A stretch of DNA of 64,000 nt from assembly GCA_036971615.1 (NCBI GenBank), contig JAYKKR010000017.1, forward strand, positions 62,001 through 126,000. The letters run 5' to 3'. Positions 37,868 to 50,700 of the stretch are shown one piece after another. Position numbers and translations under genes: made by a program. Under the pieces are notes generated by a model that saw nothing but the letters and a program-made list of their open reading frames with translations, ran no database searches and had not been told where the DNA came from. Numbering within the stretch: the first letter of the stretch is position 1; every line of letters begins with the position of its first letter. This stretch comes from Amyloporia xantha (taxonomy: Eukaryota; Basidiomycota; Agaricomycetes; Polyporales; Adustoporiaceae).

Positions 37868-40800
37868 CTATGTAGAGAGAACGTCCGAACAGCGGCCACA
37901 TAGCGTGTCCGTCTCCTCGCGAGTGAATGTCCAACAGCGCGGACATTTATGCAATGCAGCAGGAGTAACGGTGACTTCAATGGGGTCGTTACAGCCTGAT
38001 TGCGCCTCAGTCAGGATCTGTTCGCTCGTGAGGCAATAAACGTCTTACCAGGCAGTGTCACAGATTCACTGTATTTCCAACCATGTGTCTGCTGGGCAAT
38101 CGCCGAACTGTCAGACACGCGTGCATTGGAGACTATGAAGAGGGTCTTCAAGAAGTCCTCTGCAGAACGCTGGTTAGAAAATACAGAGCTTCGATGCCAT
38201 ATAAAGGACCGCACCTTCACGTCGCAACAGGTCGACGATACCATAGGATTCCGCTGGAATATTTTTGGGCAAGGTCAACACAACGTCGGCCTCTAATGAG
38301 CTCTTCAAATGTCTGTCAAGCCAGTGAGTCCTTCCGTATTCTGGGGTACAGAGTAGATGCTCACTTGTTTCTCCGAGCAGTCTCCAGCGCAGCCAATACT
38401 TTCGTACGGACCCGTAGCAATTCATTCATGTCGCTTTCGGCGCTCGCGTCCTCCCATTCCGAGCCCTGAAAAAAAATGAGAATGTTGTCGACACGAGTGT
38501 AAGATAAAGCTCACCACTGGTGTCCATCGTCTCGTAAAGACAGAGCCGCCTCTCGCGTCACGCAGCGTCTCGTGAATCTCTTCCGCAAGATAAGGCAGTA
38601 TGGGTCCAAGGACAGACGTCATGGTGGTGAGCACCTGTGGAGGGATCAGGCTTGAAATTTAGCAGACAAAGCTACTGACTATTACCTGCTCGAGTACTGA
38701 GACGACCGCCCGTCGCTCAACACTGCTTTTCGCGTCGGCATAAAGGCAGTCCTTGGTAATGTCCAGGTACAACGATGAAAGGGTGATGTTTGCGAAGTTT
38801 GACAGTGCGTTGACCACTGCGCATGTGTAAGGGCAAGAAGTCATGAGACTTGGCAGACTGCAATACCTTTCGTGAAGTCATACGCTGCGTAGCTCTGCAT
38901 GGCCATGGTCTCTAACTTATACAACTCGTGCATCACGTAGCGCTCAGCCTATTCACAACATCAGACTGCAAGTGAGGAGAGGCCGCATCTGGACGTACCA
39001 GGCGCAAGTCTTTGCGCTCCACCTTATCCACACAAGGCTGATCTTCGAGCACCCCGAGAATGAAGCGGGCAGAGTTGCGTATCTTCCGCAGCGTCTCCGC
39101 GCACTGCGAGAGTAACGTAGGGCCAATGTGCATGTCTTTAGTGAACTCCACCGAAGCCGCCCACAAGCGGAGCACCTCCGCGCCGTACGCAGGCTCCTTC
39201 TTCTTGTTCTGTCACAACCGCTTATCACCTCCGTCCAAGGCACGAACACCACCAGAGCACGCACCTCGCCTCCGTTGATGATCTTCATCGGACTGACGAC
39301 GTTCCCCAGCGACTTGCTCATCTTCCTGCCCGACTCGTCCAGGACCATGCCGTGAGTGATGAGCGCGCTGTACGGCGCGCCCCTCGTCCCTTCCTCCCCC
39401 GACGCAGCGCCGACCGCGGTGAGCAGCTGGCTCTGGAACCAGCCCCGGTGCTGATCCGAGCCCTCGAGACAGACGTCGGCGCCGAAGGTGCGCCCGCTGC
39501 CGCTCCTGGATCCGGCGCCCAAGTACAGCGCATCCAGCATCGACCACGACGTGCCGCTGTCGAACCACACGTCCATGGTGTCCGTGCCTTTGCGCCAGGT
39601 CGCCGCGAGCTGGGCTGCATCCATGCCCTCGCGCAGTGCCGGAGGGACGAATTCGTCGACGGGCCCGGTCCACCAGTATTCGGTTCCCCTTGCTTGGAGG
39701 ACGCTGAGGATGTGGGTGAGGGTGTCGGTGTCGAGCACGGCGCGCCCTGAGGGGATGTGGTGGAGGGCGGGGATGGGCACGCCCCAGACGCGCTGGCGGG
39801 AGATGCACCACTCGGAACGCGAGCGCACGAAGGATTCGAGCCTGTTTCGCGCTGCAAAATGCGCACGTTAGTGTTATTCATGATATTTTCGTCGAGATGA
39901 CTGACATGAAGGAGGAGTAAAAGATACATCTTGCAGCGCGGCGATAGCATCGTCCTTGATCTGGTCTATGTTCGCAAACCACTGGGAGGTTGCACTATGA
40001 ACGATGATTCAAGTCGAGTAATGAATCAGTCACAAATTCCCTGCACGCAAAGAGCAGAAGGGGTAACACGTACGTTATGATCACAGGCTTGTCCGTCCTC
40101 CAGTCATACGGGTATCGGTGCTTGATCTTTTCGATCTTCCTTAGAGCGCCGGCCTTCTCTAGCAGCATGACAATCGCCTTCCCGCCCTCACCTAGTACCT
40201 CATTCCCAACTAGCGTTTCCGCAGCCCTCGGTCCAATGACATCCTTGACACCTTCTGAGAACTGTCCAAGAAGGTCGACGTGACAGAGGAGGCTGCCCAT
40301 GGACGACGACGATGACAACAGACCGAGTGAGCGGAAGACGGCGTAGTCTTCTGCACCGTGCGCGGGCGCACAGTGCACCAGACCAGTACCAGAATCAGGT
40401 GTGACGTGGGATGAAGGTATGATGGGCAAGGACGGAGATGCAGACGTGCCGTCAAGTTTTGAGAACACGGGTCGGTAAGTCGCATTGACCAGGTCGGACC
40501 CTGATTCAGACGCGACATGAGCCAAAGAGCATGATACGGATCAGGTAGCGCGTTAAGAATCACCTTGAATTTCTGCTACCGGTATCTTCGAGCTCAAGAT
40601 TTCGGGATGGCTCGCAAGTGCGCTTTCGCGCTCAACTGCAATGATATCCAACGGTGCGCTGGGATCATCGCTGGCAGCCACGGCTTTATACATCATCTCT
40701 GGGTTGACCGCAATTGCCTGGTAGGATTTTACATTAGTCTAATTGTACGAATACGCTTTCTGGGCCAGAGAAAAGGAGTACCATATTTGCAGTAAGCGTC

Positions 40801-41977
40801 CACGGAGTAGTCGTCCAGACCAATAATCGTGCACTTTTTCGGCCGGCAGTGAGAGTGCGCAGAGTCGTACTCATCTGCGGGCTGTCTGGATCCAGCTCAA
40901 AGACGACATAAACAGAGTGCGAGACATGCTTGTCGTTGTACGTAAGTTCCGCTTCGGCGAGGGCAGAAGATGATGAGGGGGAGTAGTAAACCGGGCGATA
41001 GTGTCGATATATGAGGCCTATAAAAATGATTAGACGAAGCTCCAGATGGCACATTGACAGCATTACCTTTCTCGACCATTTTCTGGAATATCCGTAGTTG
41101 TCTCATTTCGTATTCATGGTCTGCACTATATGAGTAAATGGACCGAGCTAACTTGAACATGCCCACCTAACGTGCGGTAAGTCGTTTCCGGTCTCCAATC
41201 TGCCATGACACCGAACTGCCGGAACTGATCCTGCTGGATTTGCATCTCCTGCTTTGCAAAGGCCTCCGCTTCAGAGCGTATCACGTCAGGCGACAACTCT
41301 TGAGCACGTTTCTAATGATGGATTGTCAGCCAAATCAACGAAGCGACAGTTCGCGGTCCACATACGCCGAGCTTCTGTAAGACCTTATTTTCAATGGGTA
41401 GCCCATGACAGTCCCATCCGGGGAGGTAACTAGATAAATGTGGGTGTGCATGGCTCTTACACGAATCATTGCAACTTACTGCACTCGGTGACCTAAAGAG
41501 ACATGATATCTGTTGATGATATCCTTCAAGATTTTGTTAAGAGCATGACCTGTACTCCGTGAGGCTCTCGGAGAATATCATGGTTAGACTGCGTGCATAC
41601 CAATATGCAACTCGCCATTTGCATATGGCGGGCCGTCATGGAATACAAAGAGCGAACCCTTCGCGTTCTCCCACTACTTCAAAGTATGGTAAGCTTGACC
41701 GCCAAGATGCCTGCCTAGACCTAACCTGCCATCGGTACAATTCGTCGCAAGTCCGCGAACGTAGCGTTTCATTTTTTGAGGGATCATTCCAGAGTGCAAA
41801 CTTAGTCTTCGGTAACAACAAAGTTTGGGAAAAAGCCTTATTGTCGATAGCAGCTTTTGTCTTCTCCCCTGAATGGCGCGGCGCGACAATCGAGAACGGT
41901 CGACATAACGCACGAGTTAAGGGGTTTCGTTCAAGACCGCCACATTGAGCCAAGGTATTAAGGGGAAACAGACGCAT
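37868..41977 (-). CDS. ISM1: Mitochondrial isoleucyl-tRNA synthetase
   Basis: Seen: an Arg-rich, hydroxylated N-terminus without acidic residues at its start ([11 protein letters not shown]..., [13 protein letters not shown]), consistent with a mitochondrial presequence; [18 protein letters not shown] (class I HIGH motif, split by an intron inside HI|GH); editing-domain segments; [20 protein letters not shown]; and [14 protein letters not shown] (KMSKS motif). The C-terminus [19 protein letters not shown] is the bacterial-type zinc finger of IleRS, ending SDVLST then TAG. Known: it charges mitochondrial tRNA-Ile. An upstream in-frame ATG at 42110-42112 gives another basic leader. More than ten introns are present. 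Divergent from the cyclin gene with a 288-bp spacer. Confidence 0.92.
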
Positions 41978-42265
41978 AGACTGCACACCCGACGAGTCCC
42001 CAGCGAGTCCCCAGCACGTCTGACAGAGCTCAGGAGATACAACAGTAAATTCGAGCCTATGAGATGGCCCTACCGCTGAGGCCCTGGCCACGCTACGCGC
42101 GATGAATGGCACGTGATCAACGCGCCACGGATATGCGTGTTATTTACCATTATTTGTGGCTGCAGTTGAACAAAACGAGGTAGTCGCGTCCACAAGTACT
42201 GTCCCCTCCACCGATTTCACCGTCTTTACTTCTACATTATATTCAAGCATAGGGCAAGCCTCTGT
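41978..42265. promoter_or_regulatory. Divergent promoter between mitochondrial IleRS and cyclin B
   Basis: Contains a CACGTG E-box (42110-42115) and TATTTAC (42141-42147), whose complement GTAAATA fits the forkhead consensus RTAAAYA, 119-125 bp before the cyclin start. Known: forkhead factors drive mitotic cyclin transcription in yeast. Motif matches only. Confidence 0.35.
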
Positions 42266-44344
42266 ATGTCGTCAAACATACCCGTGAGTGGCATTCGTTT
42301 ATTTGACCTGCTCGTGGGTTACTCAATTTACTTCAGACACGGCGTGTAACGCGGGCTACCCGCACGACTGTCCTCAGGGACAAGGAGAACGCTACAGCCC
42401 GTAATGGACGTACAACAACACGCGCGAAACCCCCCTCCTCTACTGCGACTGCTCCGGAGAACGCAAGACCATCAGGGATTGCGCGGGCAACCGCGTCTAC
42501 TGCCGCAACCAGGGCAAAGGCCGCTGCTGCAACAGGGTCGCGGGTAGATCCTGCTATCCAGGGCAAGCGCAAGCGCGAGGCTTTAGGTGAAGTCCCAAAG
42601 CCACCGGAAAACAAGGCGGCAAAACCGGTGAATGCTGGACCAGGCCTCTCCATGCCGAAGGGCAAGGAGACGGTGAAGGAGTTGAAGGAGAAGTTCGATG
42701 GCGTCGTGATCAAGAAGACTACGACGACCACGACTACGACAACATCGACGGCGCGTCGTCCTCTTCGCGTGGTCGGCGGGACGGCAGCCACTAGCGCGAA
42801 CACTGCAACGACGCGGCGAACAAGAAGTTCCGCGGCCGCGCAGCAGCATCTCGAGCAGCTAGAGGAGGTCAAGGAGGAAGAGCCTCATCAGAGTGATGAC
42901 GCGATGGCTGTTGACCCTGAACCCATCGTTCCAGTGCCTGCACCAAAACGGTTCGTGGCGGCGCGAGCGTCGGCGGCGGCAGGCCCACCTCCGGTACGTC
43001 CTCGAACACCACGTCGTTCATCTATGCGACCGGTAGCGCGACCGGAAGAAGACGACGAGTCAAGACGCGCGTTCAAGAAGCGGCGTACGTCGTCCGACGT
43101 ACCTGATGAGGAGGCAGCAGCAGAGGTTGAGGAGGCCGTAGGGATGCTTCGTACTCCGGAGGCAGATCCGGATGGCTCGCACTGGGACGATCTCGATGCC
43201 GAGGATGCGGATGACCCACTCATGGTCAGCGAGTACGTCGTTGAGATCTTCAATTATCTCAAGCAAGCCGAGGTAAGACTTTACTTTCATCTATTGGTTA
43301 GTCACATGACGTCATCACCGCTATAGCAAACGACCATGCCCAACCCGAATTACATGGAGAACCAGAAGGACCTGGCGTGGAAGATGCGGGGCATCCTAAC
43401 AGATTGGCTCATTCAAGTGCACTCTCGTTTCAAGCTTCTACCTGAGACCCTGTTCCTCTGTGTCAACATCATCGACCGGTTCCTTTCCGCTCGTGTGGTA
43501 TCACTGGCGAAACTGCAGCTGGTTGGGATCACGTGTATGTTCATCGCGGCGAAGGTGGAGGAGATCGTCGCCCCAAGTGCCACGAACTTCCTGTACTGCG
43601 CGGACTCTAGTTATAACGAGGGTGAAATCCTGCAAGCGGAGCGCTACGTGTTGAAGACGATCGACTGGAACCTGAGCTATCCGAACCCAATCCACTTTCT
43701 GCGACGGGTGAGCAAAGCGGACGACTACAATATCCAGGTGCGCACTATTGCGAAGTACCTACTCGAGATTCAGTGTCTCGAGTGGCGGCTCATCGCCGCG
43801 CCACCGTCGCTCCTTGCGGCTGCCGCTATTTGGTTAGCACGGATCATTCTTGGCTTCCCAGATTGGGTATGTTGATCATTTACCAATGAGACACCATCAA
43901 TTAACGACTTATGCCTAGACGCCAAACTTGGCGCACTACTCATCCTACCCTGAGAGCGCTCTCCTTCCGACGGCGAATTTGATGTTGAACTATGTTCTCA
44001 AGCCCATCCGCCACGAGTCGTTCTTCAAGAAGTATGCCTCCAAGAAGTACTTGAAGGTATGTTGGCATGTCTCAGTCGTGACATCGTTAATGAGTGAATG
44101 ACGGGCCTTCCAACTGTTTTAGGCGAGTATGTTCGTCCGGCAGTGGGCTGTGGAGCGATGGCATGAGAACACTATGGTCTCGCTTCCGGACGTCCTTCCC
44201 GAGCTAAAGGCGTTGATTCGGGAGCAACGAGCACAAGAGGAGCGTGCAATTGCGGCGCAAGAAGCGGCGGCAGCAGCAGTGGGGGCAGAAGAGGGAGGCG
44301 AGTACTATGTGACGGAGTCCTATCGCCATGGCCCGCGAGAGTGA
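42266..44344 (+). CDS. B-type cyclin (G2/mitotic-specific)
   Basis: Seen: MSSNIP then, after an intron, TRRVTRATRTTVLRDKENAT with a KEN degradation box, and REALGEVPK, which fits a cyclin destruction box (RxxLGxV). A Thr run (about 42718-42750) and a Lys/Arg-rich linker follow. The cyclin box begins YVVEIFNYLKQAE, continues after an intron as MENQKDLAWKMRGILTDWL and LLPETLFLCVNIIDRFLSAR, then the cyclin C-terminal fold (FKKYASKKYLKASMFVRQW). Stop at 44342-44344. Known: B-type cyclins bind Cdk1 through the box (MRGILxDWL) and trigger mitosis; APC/C removes them through the D and KEN boxes. Size (about 620 aa) is normal for basidiomycete Clb/Cdc13-type cyclins. Confidence 0.95.
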
Positions 44345-44834
44345 CCGCGGCTGAACATGTTCTTTCCTCGCCTTGGTTTGCTTTCCATCCAGCCTATCAT
44401 ATTCTATCATTCTGTATCTGCACGCCTCGCTACGGATTCGTTCTCGGACACCGCAAAACTCCCCACGCATCTATTGCATACCCCCTCGCATCGATGTTTA
44501 TTGTTTTCTTGTATCCCTCTGTTTTCATCACTCCGGTGTGTTTTCCTCGTTGCATGTCCACTGACACCCCACCCTACCCAGCCCCTACCATACATCCATA
44601 AGCACACCTGCATTCATCATGTCACGTATGTTCCCTTATGGAGCTATGAAATTTCCCTCTGTCCTGTTACAATAAGTACCATTGCTTTGTACATCAGTCA
44701 TATACATATGGTATTCATCAATGGAGTAGACTTCAAATGCAATGTTGACGCAAGCATCATGTACATACGTATAAGTATCGAAGAGGACTTAAAGTCTTAC
44801 CATTCGAACTCAATCTGTGAGGCATCCGCCCAAA
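44345..44834. other. Convergent intergenic between cyclin B and GST
   Basis: 490 bp holding the 3' UTRs of two convergent genes. The pyrimidine-rich start gives overlapping shadow frames but no motifs. No gene seen. Confidence 0.45.
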
Positions 44835-45705
44835 TCACACCACTTGCATGTATGGCTGCAAGTTCTCGAAGAATCGTTCCCACCTTCCGTTGTTCCATCT
44901 TTTCAGCCTGTCCCAACCACCGTCCGGACCGGAGAGCTTGAACCAGATAAATATCGCACCGAGAACGAAGTCGGCATATCCAGGGCCTTCTGTCGCACTG
45001 AAGAGCCACTGTTCGCTGTGCTCGATGCTGTCGATGAACGCGGAGAGTTCGTTGCACCCTTGTTCTAACGCTGCCCACATAGATTCCTGCTTATCTGGTG
45101 GGAACATGTCTTCGAGGTCGACGCCTACATAGACGAAGGAGATCAGGATTGGGGACATTCACATGAAGTGATGAGCTGACCGAAGAAACCTTTCCGCGAA
45201 CCCACGTAGTATTCACGCTCGCGACCTTCGAGAATGGACGTCGTGTGCGGGAACACCATGAACGCCATCCTCCTTAGAATGTGTTCGACGGTCGCGGCAA
45301 TGTATGTCATTTGGAGATTCCTGCCGCCGGGATAGATTGAAGGTTCGGGATACGCTCGCTCCAAGTAATCGGCGATGAGACCAGAGTCGGTCATGATGAT
45401 CGGGGGCTTTCCCCCAGCCTCATCGATGATGGTGGGAAGAGTGTAGAGCGGCGCTTCGGTACGCGTTGGTAGAGCACCGATAGACGGCATGACAGTCTGG
45501 ACGTCGGGGTAAGGTAGCCAGCGAGTAGCATAGGGGAGTCCTTTGTAATTCAAGATGAACCTAGATGGATCAATCCTATCAGCTCGATCGAGCGGAGGGT
45601 TCGAAGCGCGATCTACTACCTTGTCCGCCACACATGAGGAGACCAGGCAGGGGGGTTGAGCTTGCTCTGGACATCGTATAATTGGATGATATGATTGCCG
45701 GGCAT
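44835..45705 (-). CDS. Glutathione S-transferase, fungal etherase-like (GSTFuA/GTE) type
   Basis: Seen: exon 1 (45705-45620) starts MPGNHIIQLYDVQSKLNPPA and continues WSPHVWRTR; exon 2 (from 45560) gives FILNYKGLPYATRWLPYPDV, LYTLPTIIDEAGGKPPIIMTD then DSGLIADYLERAYPEPSIYP, a thioredoxin-like GST N-domain with the D-S glutathione gamma-Glu contact. After an intron, GVDLEDMFPPDKQESMWAAL and GPGYADFVLGAIFIWFKL form the C-domain. Known: this class in wood-decay fungi conjugates or reduces plant extractives and xenobiotics and resembles bacterial LigE etherases. The start was moved inside a longer open frame because this reading matches the family. The last codons (YMQVV then TGA) are uncertain. 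Confidence 0.88.
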
Positions 45706-47783
45706 CGTGAATAGAATAGGCCTCCAACAGGGTCCACTCGACTGGAACGTCTCTCTTTATCGGCTTTAGGTCGGCGCTCCAGAAAGCATTCACAGAAGAC
45801 ATATTATACTCACGAGTACGTACTGATAGGGTCTGATGTCATTGTGCGTGGATTGACTAGCTGATGGCGCCATAAGCACTTAGTAATAGTAAGTACTACC
45901 GTAGTAGTAGACCAGTCGTAGTTTCAGCTGCGACCACAACCCGCCGGGAAGAGCGAGCAGATCCCATCGAAGACAGCGCTATCGGCGCGACATCAAATGG
46001 TCGATGCCCAGTATCTCGAAGCAGTGGACTCACTGCGTTAGAATGACTGAGAGCAATCGTATTATCCTGAGAACGACATGGAGGAGTGTGTGTCAGCTGA
46101 AGGCATATTCAAATTCCATCGTCAGAATCGATCTTATCATTATGACGCCTGGTACCGGTCGGAAACTCAGGAGTACTGCTTGTTTTCGTTGCATGTCCGG
46201 CGCTAAGGATTTTCGGGCCGCATTTGATGGGCAGCCAATACCTGTGAACATTCATTATTGATCTATTCCTGCTCACCTGCAGGTCCGTTTAGTTAAGTCA
46301 ATATCCATTATCGTGACAAAGGCAATCTCCCCGTACCAGATCCTCCGACATGTTGAGGAACGTATGCTTAACGTGATATCATCGACCTCGTCTGGACGTC
46401 GAGAATAGCTCACTTCTGCAACGCCGCCCACACTATTTCGCTTCTCTGGTGAGAAGGTGTGTGCAGAAGAAACACCTGGAATTGTTTCTAAACAGATAAG
46501 TTTCACACGTTTCATGAGAAAGAACAGAAAATCTCGAACAGCCCTTGTCTCTATAGGCCACAAATGATCACCTAAGGCCAGAGGCAGTCGTGGAATCCTG
46601 GGGAGTGAGGTCATCTGGATCCTGAAACCCGTAAATGACCGCTGTTGTGGGAAAGAGTACACTTCACTGGCGGATACTTGTAGCAGGGCTCCTTATGTTC
46701 AATGGAAGCCTGAGGGCGCGCCGCTTGTAGAGTTGGAACATCGAACGTAGGATCAGCCGGCGAAAATCGGTGATGATTACCGTACATATACAGGCGATGC
46801 TTGTTCATACAAACAAACCGCCAAACTTGCGGTTTGACGGCCATTGGACGCTAAGAGGTCAGTGTATCTCAACATATGCCAGCAGCATCAATCATATCTC
46901 GCGATTTGGAATGAGTTATTCAATAAACGATCCAAGGACTCACGCCTTCATCTCCGCTATTGTCCTCCAATAACGAAGTCGAACGGAAGCCAGAAAAATG
47001 GTTCCCTTGCACAGTTCGGAAGAGGAAGACGTACGTGCCAGATAGATCACGTATACCAGCTGAGTTTCAGTCCATAAATATTCGAACTAGACATCATCGT
47101 GATGAGCATGGTGGCGATTCAAGTCTGGTAACCAGAACCGAAAGCAATGCAGTTATTATTTTACTCACTGGCATAGGCTATGGTTGTGCGGAGCGGGAGA
47201 GATAGAAAGTGTGAGTCAGACGCAAAGTGGTAGTAGTTTGCAGTTAGTAGTTTGCAGTGTCAAGATGTCAAGATTTATGGGCCATGCCAAGCTCGCCCAT
47301 GTATGGTAGTACAGTATTCTATTTCTGCAGCTCGTACTGCAACAGATATTCAGAACATGAGCAGCGCAATATGATCAGAGCAAAGTTCCAGTGTGTCCAA
47401 GTGTCGACGTCCGGAAGTGTTATGGTATTACATTTCGAGGGTTCGAGCTGTCGAGGATGGACGATTGCGAAATTAGACAGCGAAATGAGTGCCATTGACA
47501 TCAAAGATGCAACTCGGTCGGTGTATGTTTAAATTTGAATGTTTAGACAGATCGTACTATGGTATATTTAAATTTGCAGCATTAATGCGTACGGGTGTTA
47601 CATGTTAGTTCTAACAGACTTGCGAATGGCGGATATATAAATTAGCTATACGATACACCAGCAGTGTCCCCTCCAGGCACTCCACTCGTCATATGTAAAC
47701 TGAGGAACAACGCGATCAGGTCGGTCGTGAAAAGGCCCGAGTGTCCGATGAAGAGTGTACGACAGTACATAGCATGATAATGT
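45706..47783. other. Gene-poor 2.1 kb between GST and USP genes
   Basis: Short frames only. A minus-strand frame at 46273-46662 has a faint kinase-like look (KRNSVGGVAEV) but no partner exons. Near 47231-47257 a 13-bp unit (TAGTAGTTTGCAG) is repeated twice. AT content is higher than in the flanking genes. No confident gene. Confidence 0.35.
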
Positions 47784-50700
47784 TCATACCCGCTCATACA
47801 TACAGATGTAGGCTTTCGCCTTGAGTACTTCTTCGATCGTGGTGAGTCGTACCACGGTGTCACTGATGTAGGCCCACTGTCTTTGATTTTTCTGAGGCTT
47901 TGACACACTCTCGGTCTGGCTAGTTTGAGGTATAGATGTGGGGGCAGGCGAATCGGAAGTAGTTGTGGATTCTGCCTTCGTAGAACCAGGAGCGGGATGC
48001 AAGGGAGGCAAGGCAGTATACGCGACATAATGACCACCCAACTTACAAGCAGACTGTGTGTGAGCTCCGTGAACAAAGATATGATGAGGATGAACTTACC
48101 ATGTTGCCGATATGAACCACGACGGCGTAGAGACGGTACATACATCGAGCATCCTTGCCAACCTCCTTGGCCCCTACTTTGCCGGCCTTTTCTAGACCAA
48201 AATCTTCCCTTCTGGGCGCTAGGAACGGCGCCAAGTCCAGGTATTCTGGAAAGGCGACGAATTCATCGAGCTTCTTGACGCCACCGGTGAATGACACCGC
48301 AGGTGTCTTCGACGTCTGGTGAAAGCGCTTCAGATGTACGACCAGAATCGGTGGTGGGTCTGCGATCAAATAGCGCTTGTACATTCGACGGAGGATGACT
48401 TGTTTGGAGCGGGAGACCTTCGCCGACGACGCTTTAGACTGTGATGGCTGAAGTTGAGGTCGGTTTACGGTGGAACTTGCCTGTGTCTGTAAATTATCTA
48501 CAGACGCTCTAGGCGAGACAGAGGGTGAAGCCGAGGGAGATGCGGAGGGAGACGCGATGGAAGACACGTCCGAATATGTGGTCGCTGAAACATCGCTATC
48601 AGACTCGTACTCATCGTCAGAACTGTCGCTCTTGCTATTATCAGGACCATCCGCCTTGGGTTTCGGCCGGCGTCGCCCTCTTGGCGTGAGCAAGGAATCA
48701 TCCGAAGGAGACACGCCGAGTGGGCTGTTCAGCCTCGGGCTGGACCGTCCTACTGCTGAACGAGATGCAACAATAGGCGACTCCGGTGCTGTCGTTGATA
48801 TGGAAGGAATTGGAAGACCGCCGTATGTGGTGGGACGTGTGGGCGAAGTGATGGGCGGAGGCAGCGCTTCACGAGGCATAGACCCGATGGCCGGAGGAGC
48901 GGTCATCGAAGTAGCGTCAGAGAAATTGTCCGATAACGAGGTCATGCTTTGGATAGCTGATGTCGACACAGGTGAGATGCGATCGCTGGGGGAACGCTCT
49001 GGAGACGAGAGTGTCTCTGTCGACGGACTCGTAGGCGCGTCCTCTTCAGCAGGCTTGTCGCCTCCTGAAAGCTTATCAGAAGAGCTGCCAGCGCTGCCAT
49101 CGCCTTCCACACCGTCCACTTGGCCTTCGCCTATGCCTCCACCCTCGCCGTCACCCTCGCTGGCACCATCTTCCTCGTCGTCGTCTTCGGCTATAATGCT
49201 ATGCGGTCGCGGCTTGTACTTGCCATTGGCTATCTTCCAACACCGACGGCACCCAACCATGTTCTCGCCATCGAGTATCTCAACAGCAGTGAACATCCGC
49301 AGGCACTCCTCGATTCCTGGCAGATGACCCATCTTCGCCCAGGCCGCCTGCGCCGCAGCCGCGGGAGGCGTACCATGCGCCGCGCCCGACAAGGCCTGAT
49401 GGAGCACGGAGAACGGGTTCGCGTTGGACGTGTGGATGTCGGCGAGGAGCTGGCGGAGGTAGGCGGCCTCTTCGCGAGACGGTTTCGGCGCATGCGGCGA
49501 CTTCTTCCGTCTGCTTCCAAGAGTCGTGCCCCGTCTACCGCCAGGCGGACGCAGCGGCGCGGTGATGGGCGGGTTTGCGAGGGGGGACGGGGTGCCTGGC
49601 ATGGGGGAAGGGGAACCAAAGCGTATATGCGTAGCATCGGACGACTCGCCCAGATCAGACCCGCTGTCGTACGCACGCGTAGCGCTGGCCAGCGATTTTC
49701 GAGGAAAGTCTGGCTCGCCGTCCTTGGGCACAAGAGGCACGATTTGGTCCTTGGTAGCCACCTTTCTACCCCGCTCGACGGACCGATTGGGGCTTCCTGG
49801 ATCTAGCACCTTCTTCATGGAAACGCTGATACGCCGCCCAAAGCGCCCCCACGCGTCCTCTTTCTCCTTGTCCTTCTTCTCTTTCTCTCTGTCCTTCTCC
49901 TTGTCTTTGTCCTGGTCGGCTTCGTCGTCCACCTTCTCTTTCTCCTTCTCCTTCGCCTCTTCCGCCTTTGGCTCCTCAGTCTTCCGCTCCTTGTCCTCGC
50001 TCGTCCCCGTGCTCAACTCTTCGTCCTCGACTGCCGGTGACAGCCTGGGCGAGCTCGCCCTCGCTATCCCCCGCACCACATCTCTCGCCTCGTCCATCTG
50101 CGACTCCTCCTCTGCCTCTGCTCCCTCAGCAACATGGTCGAAGCTTTTCCGTCGCGGGCCCTCGTTCACGGGCGGCTCTTCCTCATGCGTGACACTCTCC
50201 AAGCTTCTTCTGAGCCTGTCCGCCGGCACGGACGACGAGCGGTGCATCCCCCGCACACGCCCGCCGTCCGCGCCTGGCGGCCGGAACGACCCGCGGATCC
50301 GGCGTGCGAGGCGCTTGAAGCGGTCGCGCCTGCGGCCCTTTTCGTAGTCTTCGGGCTTGATGCTCAGACTGAGGTCGTTGAACTCCTCGTATGTGAGCGA
50401 GACCTTCTTGCACTTCTCACATACCAGGATGCTCGCGAGGTGGCCGCCGAAGAGCATGTCCACGAACGACTCGAGCTTCTCCTCCGTGGGGATCCCTTCC
50501 GGTGTAGAGGGCAGCGGCGTGGAGGTGGCTCCTACGGTCGATGTTGAGACCATTGGGGGAGTTGATGAGGACGTGCGATGCTTGCGAGAGCGCTTTCGCG
50601 CCTCTTTCGGCGGAGGCGGTTGGCGTTGTTTGATGATCTGTATAGTATGCCCCATTCAGAGATAATCTGTAATATACCAGACGAAACGCACGTCCAGTTC

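Noticed and set aside
42718..42750. Thr-coding microsatellite-like run in cyclin B
   Set aside because: A simple coding repeat in a disordered linker; common and not informative.
44836..44864. Alternative last exon of the GST ending IEFEW
   Set aside because: It would need a 29-nt intron, too short for spliceosomal introns.
46273..46662. Possible kinase fragment
   Set aside because: A faint KRNSVGGVAEV resemblance to a glycine-rich loop, but no catalytic motifs or splice partners around it.
48470..50347. Several long plus-strand frames (48470-49327, 49526-50347)
   Set aside because: Shadows of the USP low-complexity insertion on the minus strand.
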